A stretch of DNA of 64,000 nucleotides from Cyclospora cayetanensis (taxonomy: Eukaryota; Apicomplexa; Conoidasida; Eucoccidiorida; Eimeriidae), in assembly GCF_002999335.1 (NCBI RefSeq), contig NW_020312646.1, forward strand, positions 151,121 through 215,120, in the 5' to 3' direction. Below the pieces are notes generated by a model, which was not told where the DNA came from, searched no databases, and saw nothing but the letters and a program-made list of their open reading frames with translations. Below are positions 24,275-34,600 of this stretch, in pieces. Made by a program: the position numbers and the translations under genes. Numbering within the stretch: the stretch's first letter is position 1; every line of letters begins with the position of its first letter.

Positions 24275-25097
24275 ATGAATGCAACGTTTTGTATTACGGC
24301 TGCTTTATATCTGTTAGAAGCCATGCGAGTCTCATTCGTACATCGCGGCTGCATTTGTGCAGGACTTGTCCTCTTGCTGTGCGACAGGATCACGTGCACA
24401 TCACTGCGGCTCTCACACAGGGTACGAGAAGAGGGCGAAGAACTCACGGTGAGTCAAGCGATCACGTAAGTTTACGCCTTTATTCTCCATAAATACTGAC
24501 GTAGGAAGAAGAACGCGAGGATGATGTAGAAAGAACGGCCGAGGAGCTAGAAGAGCAAGTTCAAAGGTGCAGAAAGAAGCCATTCCGCAGCACCCGAAAG
24601 ACGCATGATGATTAAATTTTTTTTTTAGAGATACAGCTCTTGAGATGAAACTCGAGCATGCACGAGATTTCGCAGAAGATGCCGAAATGGAAGAAGTGAG
24701 TGGTTAGCGGCATTCGGTTTTCTGTGAGCGGTCTACAACTCTGTTCAAAGGAGAACGCCGAGGATGCTATTGCAAAGGCGGCCTTAGAAAAGGAGCAGGA
24801 AGTACGTGTTGCCCACATCGCCACATCTAAGCGATCGACAAAGTTTTAATGCCCTTTCTAGGAGAAAGCTGAAAGTCCCGACAACAAACTCGAGGCCATG
24901 ATGCACGAGCTGATCGCCGTACGTTAATGCTTTATCTCGGTTCACCGATGATGACGGTGGATTTTCATAGCCAACTCGTAAACAGGTGGCCTATAGGCTC
25001 AGAGAAGTTAACCAGGTATTTTGGTTGATGTATTACATTAAAGCCGCACTGAAATTCCCCATGAATCCTCATACAGAAACTCGCCATCCTCGACTAG
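24275..25097 (+). CDS. Micro-exon gene for a small secreted acidic coiled-coil protein (unrecognised family)
   Basis: Seven exons join in one frame: 24275 (or 24323)-24448, 24505-24566, 24629-24695, 24751-24801, 24862-24918, 24986-25015 and 25077-25097 (TAG). The donors are GTGAGT, GTGCAG, GTGAGT, GTACGT, GTACGT and GTATTT; every acceptor is AG after a pyrimidine-rich or CAG context. Introns are 56, 62, 55, 60, 67 and 61 nt, a tight class that chance would hardly give. From the second ATG (24323) the product is about 137 residues: basic start, hydrophobic core GLVLLLC near residues 15-21, then a Glu/Ala/Leu-rich stretch with heptad-like spacing. An alternative acceptor at 24970 would add five in-frame residues to exon 6. 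This looks like a secreted or ER-targeted coiled coil. I know no named family. It is transcribed toward the NME7-like gene. Confidence 0.62.
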
Positions 25098-25637
25098 AGT
25101 GACTACCATGATTTCGGCTACAAAAAAACTTTTACGGCTGATTTGGGCTGTCATGGATACTCCAGGCATTTTATGTCCCTGGGTTTGCCGTTTCGCCTAT
25201 GATTAAACCATGCACCTTCAGCCATGTATCATTGCGTGAATCGATATTGAACACGCGTTCAACGCCTGGTATTGCTAGCCCTTTCCTGTATGACCCTTTT
25301 CCTGTATCTGGTTCTAAAACTACAAAACATAGAGATTTGTGGCAGTAATTCTACAAAAGTTTTCCCAAATGTAGCCACGGGCCAGATGCACTAACTGTTA
25401 TGTGGTCTGCAACTCCTGGGGGCCATCTGCATCCCTGGCAGAAACAGCAGTCATCCCGTACTCACCACAAAAATATCGTTAAGAACCATTAGTATCTACC
25501 ATTTTTGATTCAGAAGTTGCTCTCAGACCCTTCATTTGCGTTGCCAGTACTCCACCGACGATACGAATGGTTACAGTAGAGGGTGTGAAAAACTAGAGAA
25601 AGGTTCGAAAAACAGCTTCAATGTACTTCAAAGTGTC
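25098..25637 (+). other. Intergenic/5' region of the NME7-like gene
   Basis: 540 bp between the micro-exon gene stop and the first ATG of the kinase frame. The kinase frame is open upstream to about 25536 and is preceded by TTGCCAG at 25541-25547, a possible acceptor, so an additional 5' exon cannot be excluded. Nothing else is seen. Confidence 0.45.
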
Positions 25638-27375
25638 ATGGAGACCCCAGAGATGCTCGCATTTCACGTATCCTGGGATGCGTCTGGCACTGGAGACATC
25701 AAGGAGCTCATAATGATTTACTACACGAGCGACAGCACCCTCGAGTTGCGAAAACCCCAGAGCAGCACCCTGCACTTGAAACGCGTGAAAGTCCCCCGTA
25801 GCCTGACTAAATCCTTTTTTGTTGGTGCCCAGCTTGTAGTTTTCTCCCGTCATTTACGCATTGTGGACATCGCAAATAAGCAGACCCAGGCCTACCTCCA
25901 GCATTCAATGGAACCGGTAATCTGTATATGGCGGGCCTCCGATCCCCAAAAGTACTCAGATGAGCTACAGATACTATTGGACTCTGGCTTGATCCTGACG
26001 AATTGCAAGCTGCTCTCCCTAGAGGGGACCCTAGGCGACTATATACGAAGCTGCTCTCCGGGATTTAGCATGACTGGCGAAATCTCCGTAATGTCTGCTT
26101 CGGCCGTCGCTTGTTTTGTTCTACGAGGAGAACAAGCATCAAAAGTGTACGAACAGGTGTTTAAAAGAGGTGCTCACACGTCAGACCATGTACTGGTTTG
26201 CTTGGAACATCTTGTGGTCATCCCAGCTTTGCTCACAATGGCTGTGAATCCGTTTTGCATTGGGGGAACGCATTTGCATTCAAAAAGTTACAGGATCACT
26301 TCTCTTTTTGTCACACTCTTTTCTGGCTTCAGAGTCGCTTCCAAGAGTGCAGAACTTCCCGAAGTCCTGCACTCCCAGGGTAACGAGGCGCCGAGCACTG
26401 TGGAGCAACTTGCTCTCGCGCTTACAAGCAAAGCAGCAGACACGACATTCAACGTGGTGGCTCCAGAAGTAACCTGTTGCGTCATAAAGCCACACGCGCT
26501 ACAGCACACAGGGCTTGTCCTTCGAGAGATCCTGACAAGCGGACTCTCTATTGGGGCAATGCAAAGTTTCCGTCTGACGAACTTGGCTGCCATGGAGTTC
26601 CTAGAGGTGTACAAGACAGTCCTGAAGGAGTACCCCCAGGTACAAAAAGCCCCTTCTTCACCATGTTCTCCGCTTCATTCAAAAGCTTCCCTGCTCGTTC
26701 AGGTGGACCAATAAGTCTAGCGCCGTCCTCACGTATCCCGGTCCGCCCCCCTGAACCTCTATGTGTACTGGGCTGCAGATGGTGGAGGAGCTGACAAATG
26801 GCACAGTTGTGGCGCTCCAGTTGGAAGGCCCTGACGCTGTTTCCCGCCTTAGGCGCCTCGCAGGTAAGGCATGACAAACGCTGCTCGCTATACACGTGTA
26901 CGTGAGTCAGACGAAAACGATCAGGCTGCCATATCAGTGGCGCGTGCAAACGTTCATGTGTCTATATCATGGTATAATTTCTAGATCCTAGTGACTAGCT
27001 TAGTCCGAGGTAGTCGCCAGTCACGATTCAGACTTCTGCACCCCCGAAATACAATCTGCATCTGTCGATACACAGGAAAATAACGTTAAAGAACCCTGGA
27101 CCTTTACGTGTACGCGTATCTGTAGTCGCGTGTGTCCAGGGCCGTATGACCCAGAGGTGGGTCGCTGTTTGCACCCCGCGACGCTGCGAGCTAGATTGGG
27201 AGCCGATGTGGCACGCAATGCGCTACATTGCACGGACCTTCAAGAGGACGGCCCTTTGGAGTGTAGTTATTTTTTTCAGCTGGTAGCCGGCGCGGCCTCA
27301 ACAGAGTGCATCAAGGGGAACCCCGAGCCCCGGCTTAAGACGCCACAACACTTAGGCCAGAGCGACACAATATAA
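25638..27375 (+). CDS. NME7: NME7-like protein: DM10 domain plus two nucleoside diphosphate kinase modules
   Basis: Exons 25638-26639, 26779-26863 and 27140-27375; donors GTACAA and GTAAGG, acceptors CTGCAG and GTCCAG, phases 0 and 1. The N-terminus is a DM10 domain (LAFHVSWD ... FFVGAQLVVFSRHLRIVD). A first NDK module follows but is degenerate: the Lys-Pro nucleotide loop is not conserved. The second NDK module is intact: CCVIKPHAL, then MVEELTNG, GPYDPEVGR, LHPATLRARLG and the catalytic His in NALHCTDL, ending near ECSYFFQL. A tail of about 30 residues extends past the usual end. NME7 belongs to the gamma-tubulin ring complex and to axonemal doublets, so here a role in centrosome or microgamete flagella is likely. 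Part of exon 1 (about 26192-26332) looks intron-like though open, ending in TTCTGGCTTCAG. Confidence 0.85.
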
Positions 27376-27644
27376 TCTAGACAAAGCCAGCGGTGGCACG
27401 CGAGAAGTAAACAGGGTATTTGCAGACGCGTAACGTCTACAAACACGTGCATATAAAATCTTTCTGGTGGGAGTAGAGTCTTAGCAGAGCGCTGCCCCGC
27501 CAATTTCTGTTGACTCAACAGGAACTCCCAAAAATGCGCGGCCGGTTCCCCAGCTCGTGCATCTTGGGAACTCCCCTAGGCGGCCTCTTACCGTGCAGTG
27601 CCCCTTCCCACTAGCAGCAGCCTGAGAAAAAGGTGAAGGCTGTG

Positions 27645-28619
27645 TCAGACCATGAAGCTTTTCCCACATCCGCAGGAGTGCTTTTGGTTTGGATTGTTGA
27701 AGACAAATCCCGTCTGTACCTCCTCGTCCACAAAATCCACCTGAGTCCCGACCAGTAGCATCACGGCGTCAGCTGCCACGCGGATTTCGACCTCCCCCAC
27801 TTTTACCACTTCATCCACCCTCCAGTCTTTGCCTCGCCTCGTTGGAGCCTCTTCAAGGGGCTCAGAGCTTGATTTTGCCTCGCCACGAGACACTGTCTTG
27901 GGATCGGAGTCCCCCCCTAACGCCCCTTCCGCGTAAAGGGCCACGTCGTAAGCCATGCCGCTGCAGCCTTGCCTCTTCAGGCTGATGCGTATACCCGACG
28001 CCCTCGGCTGTGGCTCAGCCCCCCGAGCCTCCGCCTGCTCGAGACACCTGTTGTAACCCTCTACAAGCTCCTTGATGTGGGCAACTGCAGCCTCTGTGGC
28101 GGAGAGAAGAGGCGGCAACTCCCGAGACCGCCGAGTTGCACGCGCATTCTTGTCCGCTGCAATAAGTGGCGAAGCTGCCTTCTTGTGTGGAAGCTCTTTC
28201 ACATCTCGGTGATCCCCCGACGCTGAAGCGCCTTCGTCATGTCCACTTGAACGCGGGGGCCCCTGCAAGCCCCGCCGCCGAGACTGAGGTGGATATACCT
28301 CAGCAAACTCTAAAAATGCTGCGCTGCAGTCGCCGCTGTGGTTGGTAATGCTGGTGGTTGCTGACGGCCCACACAAGGCTCCTAGACTTTCCCCAGGACC
28401 GAGAGAGGTTTTGGAGGGGCCATCAAGGCTTGGCTTTCCCGCCATTTGCTGGAAGTGCGCTGCTCGCTGCATCGCTGCATCCCGTGGCCTCTCGAACGAT
28501 GAATGAAAGACTGGTGCGAAGGCTCGAAGACGTGCCGGGGGGCCCTCGGGGGCCCTCGCCAAGGGCCTCCGGCAGACGCGGGCTTCCGCCAGGTGCCGGA
28601 GGGGGCGTCCGAGCAACAT
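27645..28619 (-). CDS. A-type iron-sulfur cluster carrier (ISCA/IscA/SufA, HesB family)
   Basis: Single-exon frame, ATG at 28617-28619, TGA at 27645-27647, 324 residues. The C-terminal third is the HesB/IscA fold with all three cluster-binding cysteines: GCSGMAY and the terminal CGCGKSF. Such carriers pass Fe-S clusters to apoproteins in mitochondria or plastids. The N-terminus (MLLGRPLRHLAEARVCRRPL and onward) is Arg-rich and lacks acidic residues early, more like a mitochondrial presequence than an ER signal. About 200 residues of low-complexity Ser/Pro/Arg sequence precede the domain, and about 35 extra residues, rich in Ser, Glu and Arg, are inserted between its strands. Its 3' end faces the 3' end of the NME7-like gene (269 bp gap). 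Confidence 0.88.
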   Translation of the reverse strand: MLLGRPLRHLAEARVCRRPLARAPEGPPARLRAFAPVFHSSFERPRDAAMQRAAHFQQMAGKPSLDGPSKTSLGPGESLGALCGPSATTSITNHSGDCSAAFLEFAEVYPPQSRRRGLQGPPRSSGHDEGASASGDHRDVKELPHKKAASPLIAADKNARATRRSRELPPLLSATEAAVAHIKELVEGYNRCLEQAEARGAEPQPRASGIRISLKRQGCSGMAYDVALYAEGALGGDSDPKTVSRGEAKSSSEPLEEAPTRRGKDWRVDEVVKVGEVEIRVAADAVMLLVGTQVDFVDEEVQTGFVFNNPNQKHSCGCGKSFMV

Positions 28620-30085
28620 ACTGAGCAGCTTGAAACGAGACCTTCTCCGCCTTTCGCTGCAGATCGCTGCGGCGTCACTGCGGCTTCTGGAAACTTACGA
28701 GCAGCGGAGGAGCTGCTGCAGCTGGTTTGCTGTTGATTGCTGAAAAAGCCCAGGGAGTACAACAAGCACCTCTCGCCCGGGAAGGAGGCAGTAGCAACTC
28801 TACACACCCTTAAAGACCACAGCAAAAGGCAAGCAGGAGACTAGGGGATGGCATTCTGGAGAGAGCGTAGCATAAGCCGGCCTTGGACAGACCGATGATA
28901 AAATGTGAGGGCCCCGCCAGTGGCGCCGGCAAACCCTCGGCGACCCCGTCGGGGGCCCTTGAGAGCCAAATACCGAGCGCATTAGGGCCCCTCCCTGTCT
29001 TGCAAGATGTGGGTACAAGTTGGCGGCATCTGAGGCCACAAAACTGCGCTCTGGATGGGCCTGGCGTGGCGTGCTGCGATAAACGGGAAGGCAGAGCAGG
29101 GAGCGAGGCTTTACGTTCTCCTGCGAGCCGAAACTCCTCTGTTCGTCGAAGGCAAACATATGAAAAACTCGAGTATCAAATGTTGGAGCAGAAGAGGCAG
29201 AGGAGCAGCGCACCTTTCGGGGGAGGCGGCGGCCAGTCCCAGGAAGCCCCCGGGCATTGCGGACGGTGCCCGTTGACTACGTTGCCTGTTCTACTAATAC
29301 AATCTGTTTTGTTGGCAAAAAAGTACAGAAAACTGTGTGCACTAGGAGCTAACCAGTCTTCTTCTTGCATGGGGGCTTTCCGCACTCTAACCTGCCTTGT
29401 TCGCCCAGAAATGGACCAGCAAGAAGCTGGATAATCGATGATATGGAGCCCGTGCATTGAGATCCCTCTATGTCTTCCTTCCACTTTCCTACATTGTATT
29501 GGCTACATATGTAGGTATTCGTGTGCCTGGGATTGGTATTTTTCTCGATGGCTCTTGCTGTATCATGATCCACCTGTGTATTTTGTGCAATTGAACAAAC
29601 TCAGAAACACTTTTGCTAACTCCGGTCCCCTTGCAGTCTGTGTTGATTTTCCAAGTAGAACCTTATACATAAATAACTCAGTAATGCTCTAGACCTGCGC
29701 AGAGGGTCCCTTCGCCCAATCTGGAATGCAGTCGCTGTTTCACCGCTTGTAGTAAGGCACCTATGGTCTACGTTATGAGCCACCTCATATACCCCAAACG
29801 CAATTCAAAACTTCTTCGAGAGCTATGAGGTGTCCAAAATTAATAATCTGATCCTTTTCCTGATTGTGTCCCCAACATTTTGGGACATGAAGGGATTGGG
29901 ACCTCTAAGGTGCACGTTGCTGCATCCTTTACGCACTCCAATAACGCACAGCTAGATGCAAATAGCATCAAGCGAACGCAGGCAACATTGCGTCTTCTTG
30001 TTTCAAGCTAACGCTACTGTGTGATAGGAAGCATACGAACCGAACAACCACCTAGCCAATTGTTTAGTAGTTCGTAAAGATTGCA
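28620..30085. other. No supported gene
   Basis: GC-rich to about 29300, then AT-richer. A 179-codon plus-strand frame (ATG 28895 to 29434) overlaps an equally long minus-strand frame, and an 84-codon frame starts at 29438. None has recognisable motifs, and there are no triplet repeats. The first 200 bp may carry the promoter or an extra leader exon of the iron-sulfur carrier gene. Confidence 0.4.
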
Positions 30086-30115
30086 GTGTGTATCAATGAT
30101 AGTGTAGTGCGAAGT

Positions 30116-30466
30116 TACACCTCAACACTTTCTAGTACGGCAAGAAAGCCTTCCGTCAAACCGGTTTTATATGCACAGAATAGAGAATCGCAACGCCACA
30201 GTGTCCAAGTCACTGTGGAGCAAGGGCGGTGCTCTCTGCGTTTCCACCTGAATAACCGGACCTTCGGATTGAGTCGACACAGCCAGAAGCAGCTCCAGAG
30301 AGGCCCAGCGGAAAAAGGCACAGAGCTGCGTCTACGACATTCGCGCCCGCTTTATTCTTTCAAAAAAGGTGGCTACGTTGTCGGGAAAGTTTCAAACGTG
30401 CAGCTTCCAGACGTGTTTCTGTACACTGATTTGGCTTGTGGGCTCGGGCACGTCTGCTTAGTGTAA
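30116..30466 (+). CDS. Candidate terminal exon, unknown
   Basis: Open plus-strand frame of about 115 codons ending at TAA 30464-30466 and preceded by CTTTCTAG near 30137, a plausible acceptor. It has no usable ATG at its 5' end. The translation is mixed and protein-like (basic, Gln/Arg/Leu-rich, with VQVTVEQGRCSLRFHLNN and VGKVSNVQLPDVFLYTD), without homopolymers. No domain is recognised and no upstream exon was found. Confidence 0.25.
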   Translation, partial: YTSTLSSTARKPSVKPVLYAQNRESQRHSVQVTVEQGRCSLRFHLNNRTFGLSRHSQKQLQRGPAEKGTELRLRHSRPLYSFKKGGYVVGKVSNVQLPDVFLYTDLACGLGHVCLV

Positions 30467-31673
30467 CTCGCGCCTTTCCTTCACTCCAGGTTTCCGGATG
30501 CCAGGGGAAACCTCAAAAGATTTAGTCAACTTCTGAGGGCGTCCAACCACACATTTCATAGGAACAGCTCACAGGAACCTCTACGCGTCCTTCCCCAGTG
30601 ACAGGCCCATCGTGCAACAGCTGGGCGTTCACACTCACCTCCCCCGTTCACATGGACACAGGAAAACAGTATAGATAGACTCCATGACGGACACCAGACG
30701 AGAATGCGCTGCTCTTACGGCCACACCCTAATTGACATTTGCATCCTAAATAGTCTCTTCATCATGTGCTTGCCGGGTGGTCACACTGGCTTCATTCGGT
30801 TCGGGAACCAGCGTTACACACCCTGATCTAAGCATGTGTCTAATAAAAGCTGCATTTTGAAGGCCCTCGACGGCCCTTCTCAGGATCTTGTGCCCTTGAA
30901 CGCATTTTCTACCCACTAATCTTGGATAGAGGGCCAGTGTCTATGAGACAGCAGTAGCATACGGGCTCTCCTGCTCGAGTAGCTTTTGCTGCAACTCCGA
31001 AGCTTTCCAATGCCTCATGCAGTCTCCCATGACACTCACTCCTATTGTCTCGGCAGGACGACAGGAAACAGTCTTCTGTTGCGACAACCGATTACAGCTA
31101 GCTGCCACAACGTGGAAAGAGGAACCGAGGCCGCACAGACCCTCTAGAATGCTGCGTTCCAACTATCGTTCTAGCTCGTAAAGCAGCGTCCTTAGAGAGA
31201 ATTTACTAGACTGCTAAATGCTTTCAACAGACTCTCCCTTCTGGGGTGTCCTGCCTGCCGTTTGCCGCACAATCTTCATACCTTCAAACATTTGAGGCAC
31301 GCCCATCGGGGGGCTTGGCTGCCGAAAGGCAGCAACACAACTGGTGATGAGCCCCCTATCGCTATACCTGGCTGTGTTGTAAGACAAGGCTTAAAAATAG
31401 CACCTGGGCACGCCTGATGCACAATCGCCGTATACTACTTCAAGTGCACGTGCCCTAACAGCGGAACCGACCGCAGCAAAAATGCTCCAGAAATATTCAA
31501 GGGGGTCCGTCTTAGTGGAGCTCTAACGCTAGGGATCCCCAAATCTCAGATTTTAGAGACAAAATACTGTCACGACGGCGCAGCACTCCCCCCAAACGCC
31601 TCCTTTCTCTGTGCAGATGGGGAAGGCGACGGCGAGAGCGCCGATCAAGTATGTGCCGCCAAGCCCTTGGGCT
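30467..31673. other. Intergenic, no gene seen
   Basis: About 1.2 kb without repeats or convincing exons. A 73-codon minus frame at 30941-31162 has no ATG at its start and no motif. The right part would hold the 3' UTR of the RCC1-like gene. Confidence 0.45.
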
Positions 31674-34600
31674 CTAAGGCCCTTCGTGGCCACTACTTTG
31701 CTGTAGTACCTTCGCCCCCACGCCATTGGCAGAAGGGGCTTCGCACCCACTCGCAGATGCCTTCCGTGAATCATCCTGCCTTGAGCTGTCAAGCCCGCTG
31801 ATGTCGAGGCGCAAATGCAAGTCTTCAGCTGTCAAAATGTGCGGCGAGGAGTTCCAGCTTTTAGAGGCGCTGCTTTCGCTCGTAGTTGCGCTGCTGTACG
31901 CCAGACATTCAGAGGCTTCCTCCGCATCCCCGTCTCCCGTGACAACCACTGTAAAGTCACTGCCCAGAGCCAACTGCGTGACTTTTTGGTGCAGCATGGA
32001 GTATATCATTCGAGGCTGAGGAGGAACGCCCCCACGCACAACGACACCACCCACACACGACACTGAGTGTCTCTCAAGACCTTCCTATCCGGCGCAAGGG
32101 GAAGCGAGCCACGCGATGGAGCAAAAAGCGAACATAGAGGGAGAGGGAAAAACGATTGGCAGATCGTGGTGAGCTCACTCTGCAGCACGCGCTCTTCAAC
32201 CCGGAACGCAGCGCAACGCCCGCCTGAGTCTCCCCCGAAATGACAGCCTCCGCCGCAGCGGTAAAGATTAATTTGTGGCTTGATGAGTGGCCCCACAAAT
32301 ACAGCTGGTGGCTAGCTGCACATGTGCATGCACATCCCACACAGCACAGACGGCGGGAAGGCTGCACGACCCTTGCATGCCGTCGAACCGAGCATGGAAA
32401 GGATGCCTTCGCAGCAGAGAGTTAGCTGAACAGAAGGCGGAGTCACACCCAGTGCAGAAGGCACGCAAGCCCCCCAGCACCCAATACGATGGAACCTCCG
32501 GCGCAGCCGCGCCTCGCCACAGGCTTTCTAGGAGCAACAAACCATGCTCTAGTCGCCATCCATTAAGGAATACCAGCCCAGCACTGTCTCTGCACAGGGC
32601 AACTAGCAGCTGTATTCTTGGCTCAACCTTCGAGAGGCCCCCCCAAGGCCCCCAATGCAACACTCAGGGTGCACTTCACTAACATTCCCAAGGAAAAAAA
32701 AACGGAAGCCTGATTCAGCTCTTTGACTAAAACAAAACCCCGTGCCCGCTAAGATGAGACATACGGGTAATACAACCGGAATGTCGGTGACCGCAGGCAA
32801 CTTTTGCGACGCGCGATCGGAGTTCTCCAACTTTGACGAGCTGCAAAGAGACACTCGATCCGCAGCAAGATCTCGTGAAGAAAAGCTCGCTCAAGAGCCA
32901 GATGACACGGCGTCGTGTGGCCGTCACGGCGAGACGCATGGACCCCGCCCGCGGCTCCCCGTCTGGCAAACCACCTTCGTCCATGCACGTTCCTCCCTCT
33001 CTCCACTCTTCCTCCTGCCTCTCCCTCCCTCAGAAGTGACTTGCCATCGCGGCTTAGAACCCCGCAGCTTAATGACCCCTCAAGACTCCTCACCTTGGGG
33101 GTGTTCAGCTTAGTCTGATGCCCTGGCACGCCGCACTGCCCTGCGAGGTTGTCGCCAAAAGCCCATAAACGGAGATCCTGCGCAATGAGCAGCGCGTGGC
33201 GAGCACCCGCCGAGATCGACACGATGGGGGGAAGCGGCTGATTATTCGCATCTTTCAGGCTCAGTACCTCAAAGAGGGTACTCCCTACACGGGATGTGTG
33301 CCCAGCTGCATGGTCGCAAGCACACCCATACACCCCCCCGTCTCAATGCACAACATCCTCGGCACGCTTACACTGGAGCAGCCCGCCTAACGTTGACCAC
33401 CTCAACACACTGAGCACTGCCCCCCCTATCTGCGGCGTCAAACAGTGCCCCCGTGTCTCTGGGGGCTAAAAAAAGACTCCAACAAAGGGAGGGAGCGTAT
33501 GCGCAGAGCCAAGAAGGCGAACACTTTTCCGAGTGAACTTCTCGACACCTATCTGCCTTACCGAGTTCGCCGTAGGTGCCATCCCCCCAAGCCAGCACTT
33601 CTCCCCTTTCTGCGCACAAAAGAGTTATCATCAAAACAGTTAGGCCTGCAGGCAGATGAGGGAGTACAGGACGCGCAGCGGCAGCAACACCACGTGTAAA
33701 GGGGTACGTGGAGTCTGCTACATGTCAAACACACTTCCGAAGCAAGTCATAGTTCTGTGGAGGGAGGGGCAAGCAGCGCAGGAGGCACGAAGGAAAGAGG
33801 CAAAGCAATCTCCACGCGGCGAAAGGAAGGGTGGCAAACTAACCCGTGAGGGCCAGTGCGAAGGCTTTGCCGAGTGCTAGCTGCATGACTTTGTGATGCT
33901 GGTCAAAGACAAACGTAAGGCGAGGCACCTGGAAGTACCTTGCATGTATCGCATGCCCCCACACGAGGAGGTGGCCCCCTGCCATGAGTGCCATTGACTG
34001 CGCATATCTAGCAGCTAAGCGACGGCAGACAGGAGAGGAGGTGCCTCGCGTCGGAAGTGCGCTGCTTAGACGCAGAAGTCGAGGGGAGAAGGCGCAAGTG
34101 CCGCTGCCATCGCCAACACAGTCGGCCGCTCCCCAGGCGTAGACAGCCCCCTAAGAGCCAAACAACATCAGACACCACAAGCTCGCAGCAAGCCTCTACA
34201 GCGGCGCAGCAGCAAACCGGGAATCCACGAAAGTCGCGCAACTGGCCGCTGCCAGTGCTGCAGAAGAGACAGACTAAAAAAGACACCGCGAACAAGCCAA
34301 CGCCTCTCCGCCGTCCGCGACAGCCAGACCAAGCGTGCAGCGCCTTGAAGAAAGCAAGCTTCTCAAGACGTGAACGGGAAGAAAAGAGGAGAAAAACTCG
34401 AGAACGCCAATTAGGGGTGAGAGCGACAGGCGCACGCACGAAGCTAAAAGACTTACATCATCGCTAAGCGCTAAAGAATGAAAATCCCCCGCGGCAATCT
34501 GCACAACACTCCCCTCAATCCCTGGAATGCGCTGCGGTGTATGCGCCATCAGCTGGACCTGTCCCCTTCCCAGCTGACCATAAGCCCCCTCTCCATAGGC

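Noticed and set aside
26281..26332. Frame break or pseudogene in the NME7-like gene
   Set aside because: The frame stays open through the region; an unspliced or alternative intron explains the loss of similarity better.
28895..29434. 179-codon plus-strand ORF starting with ATG
   Set aside because: Overlaps a similar minus ORF in GC-rich DNA, has no motif and no splice context that favours it; kept only as a remark.
23187..31600. tRNA or rRNA genes in the repeat-free segment
   Set aside because: I looked for cloverleaf and box A/B-like patterns by eye and found none convincing; tRNAscan-SE and Infernal would be decisive.
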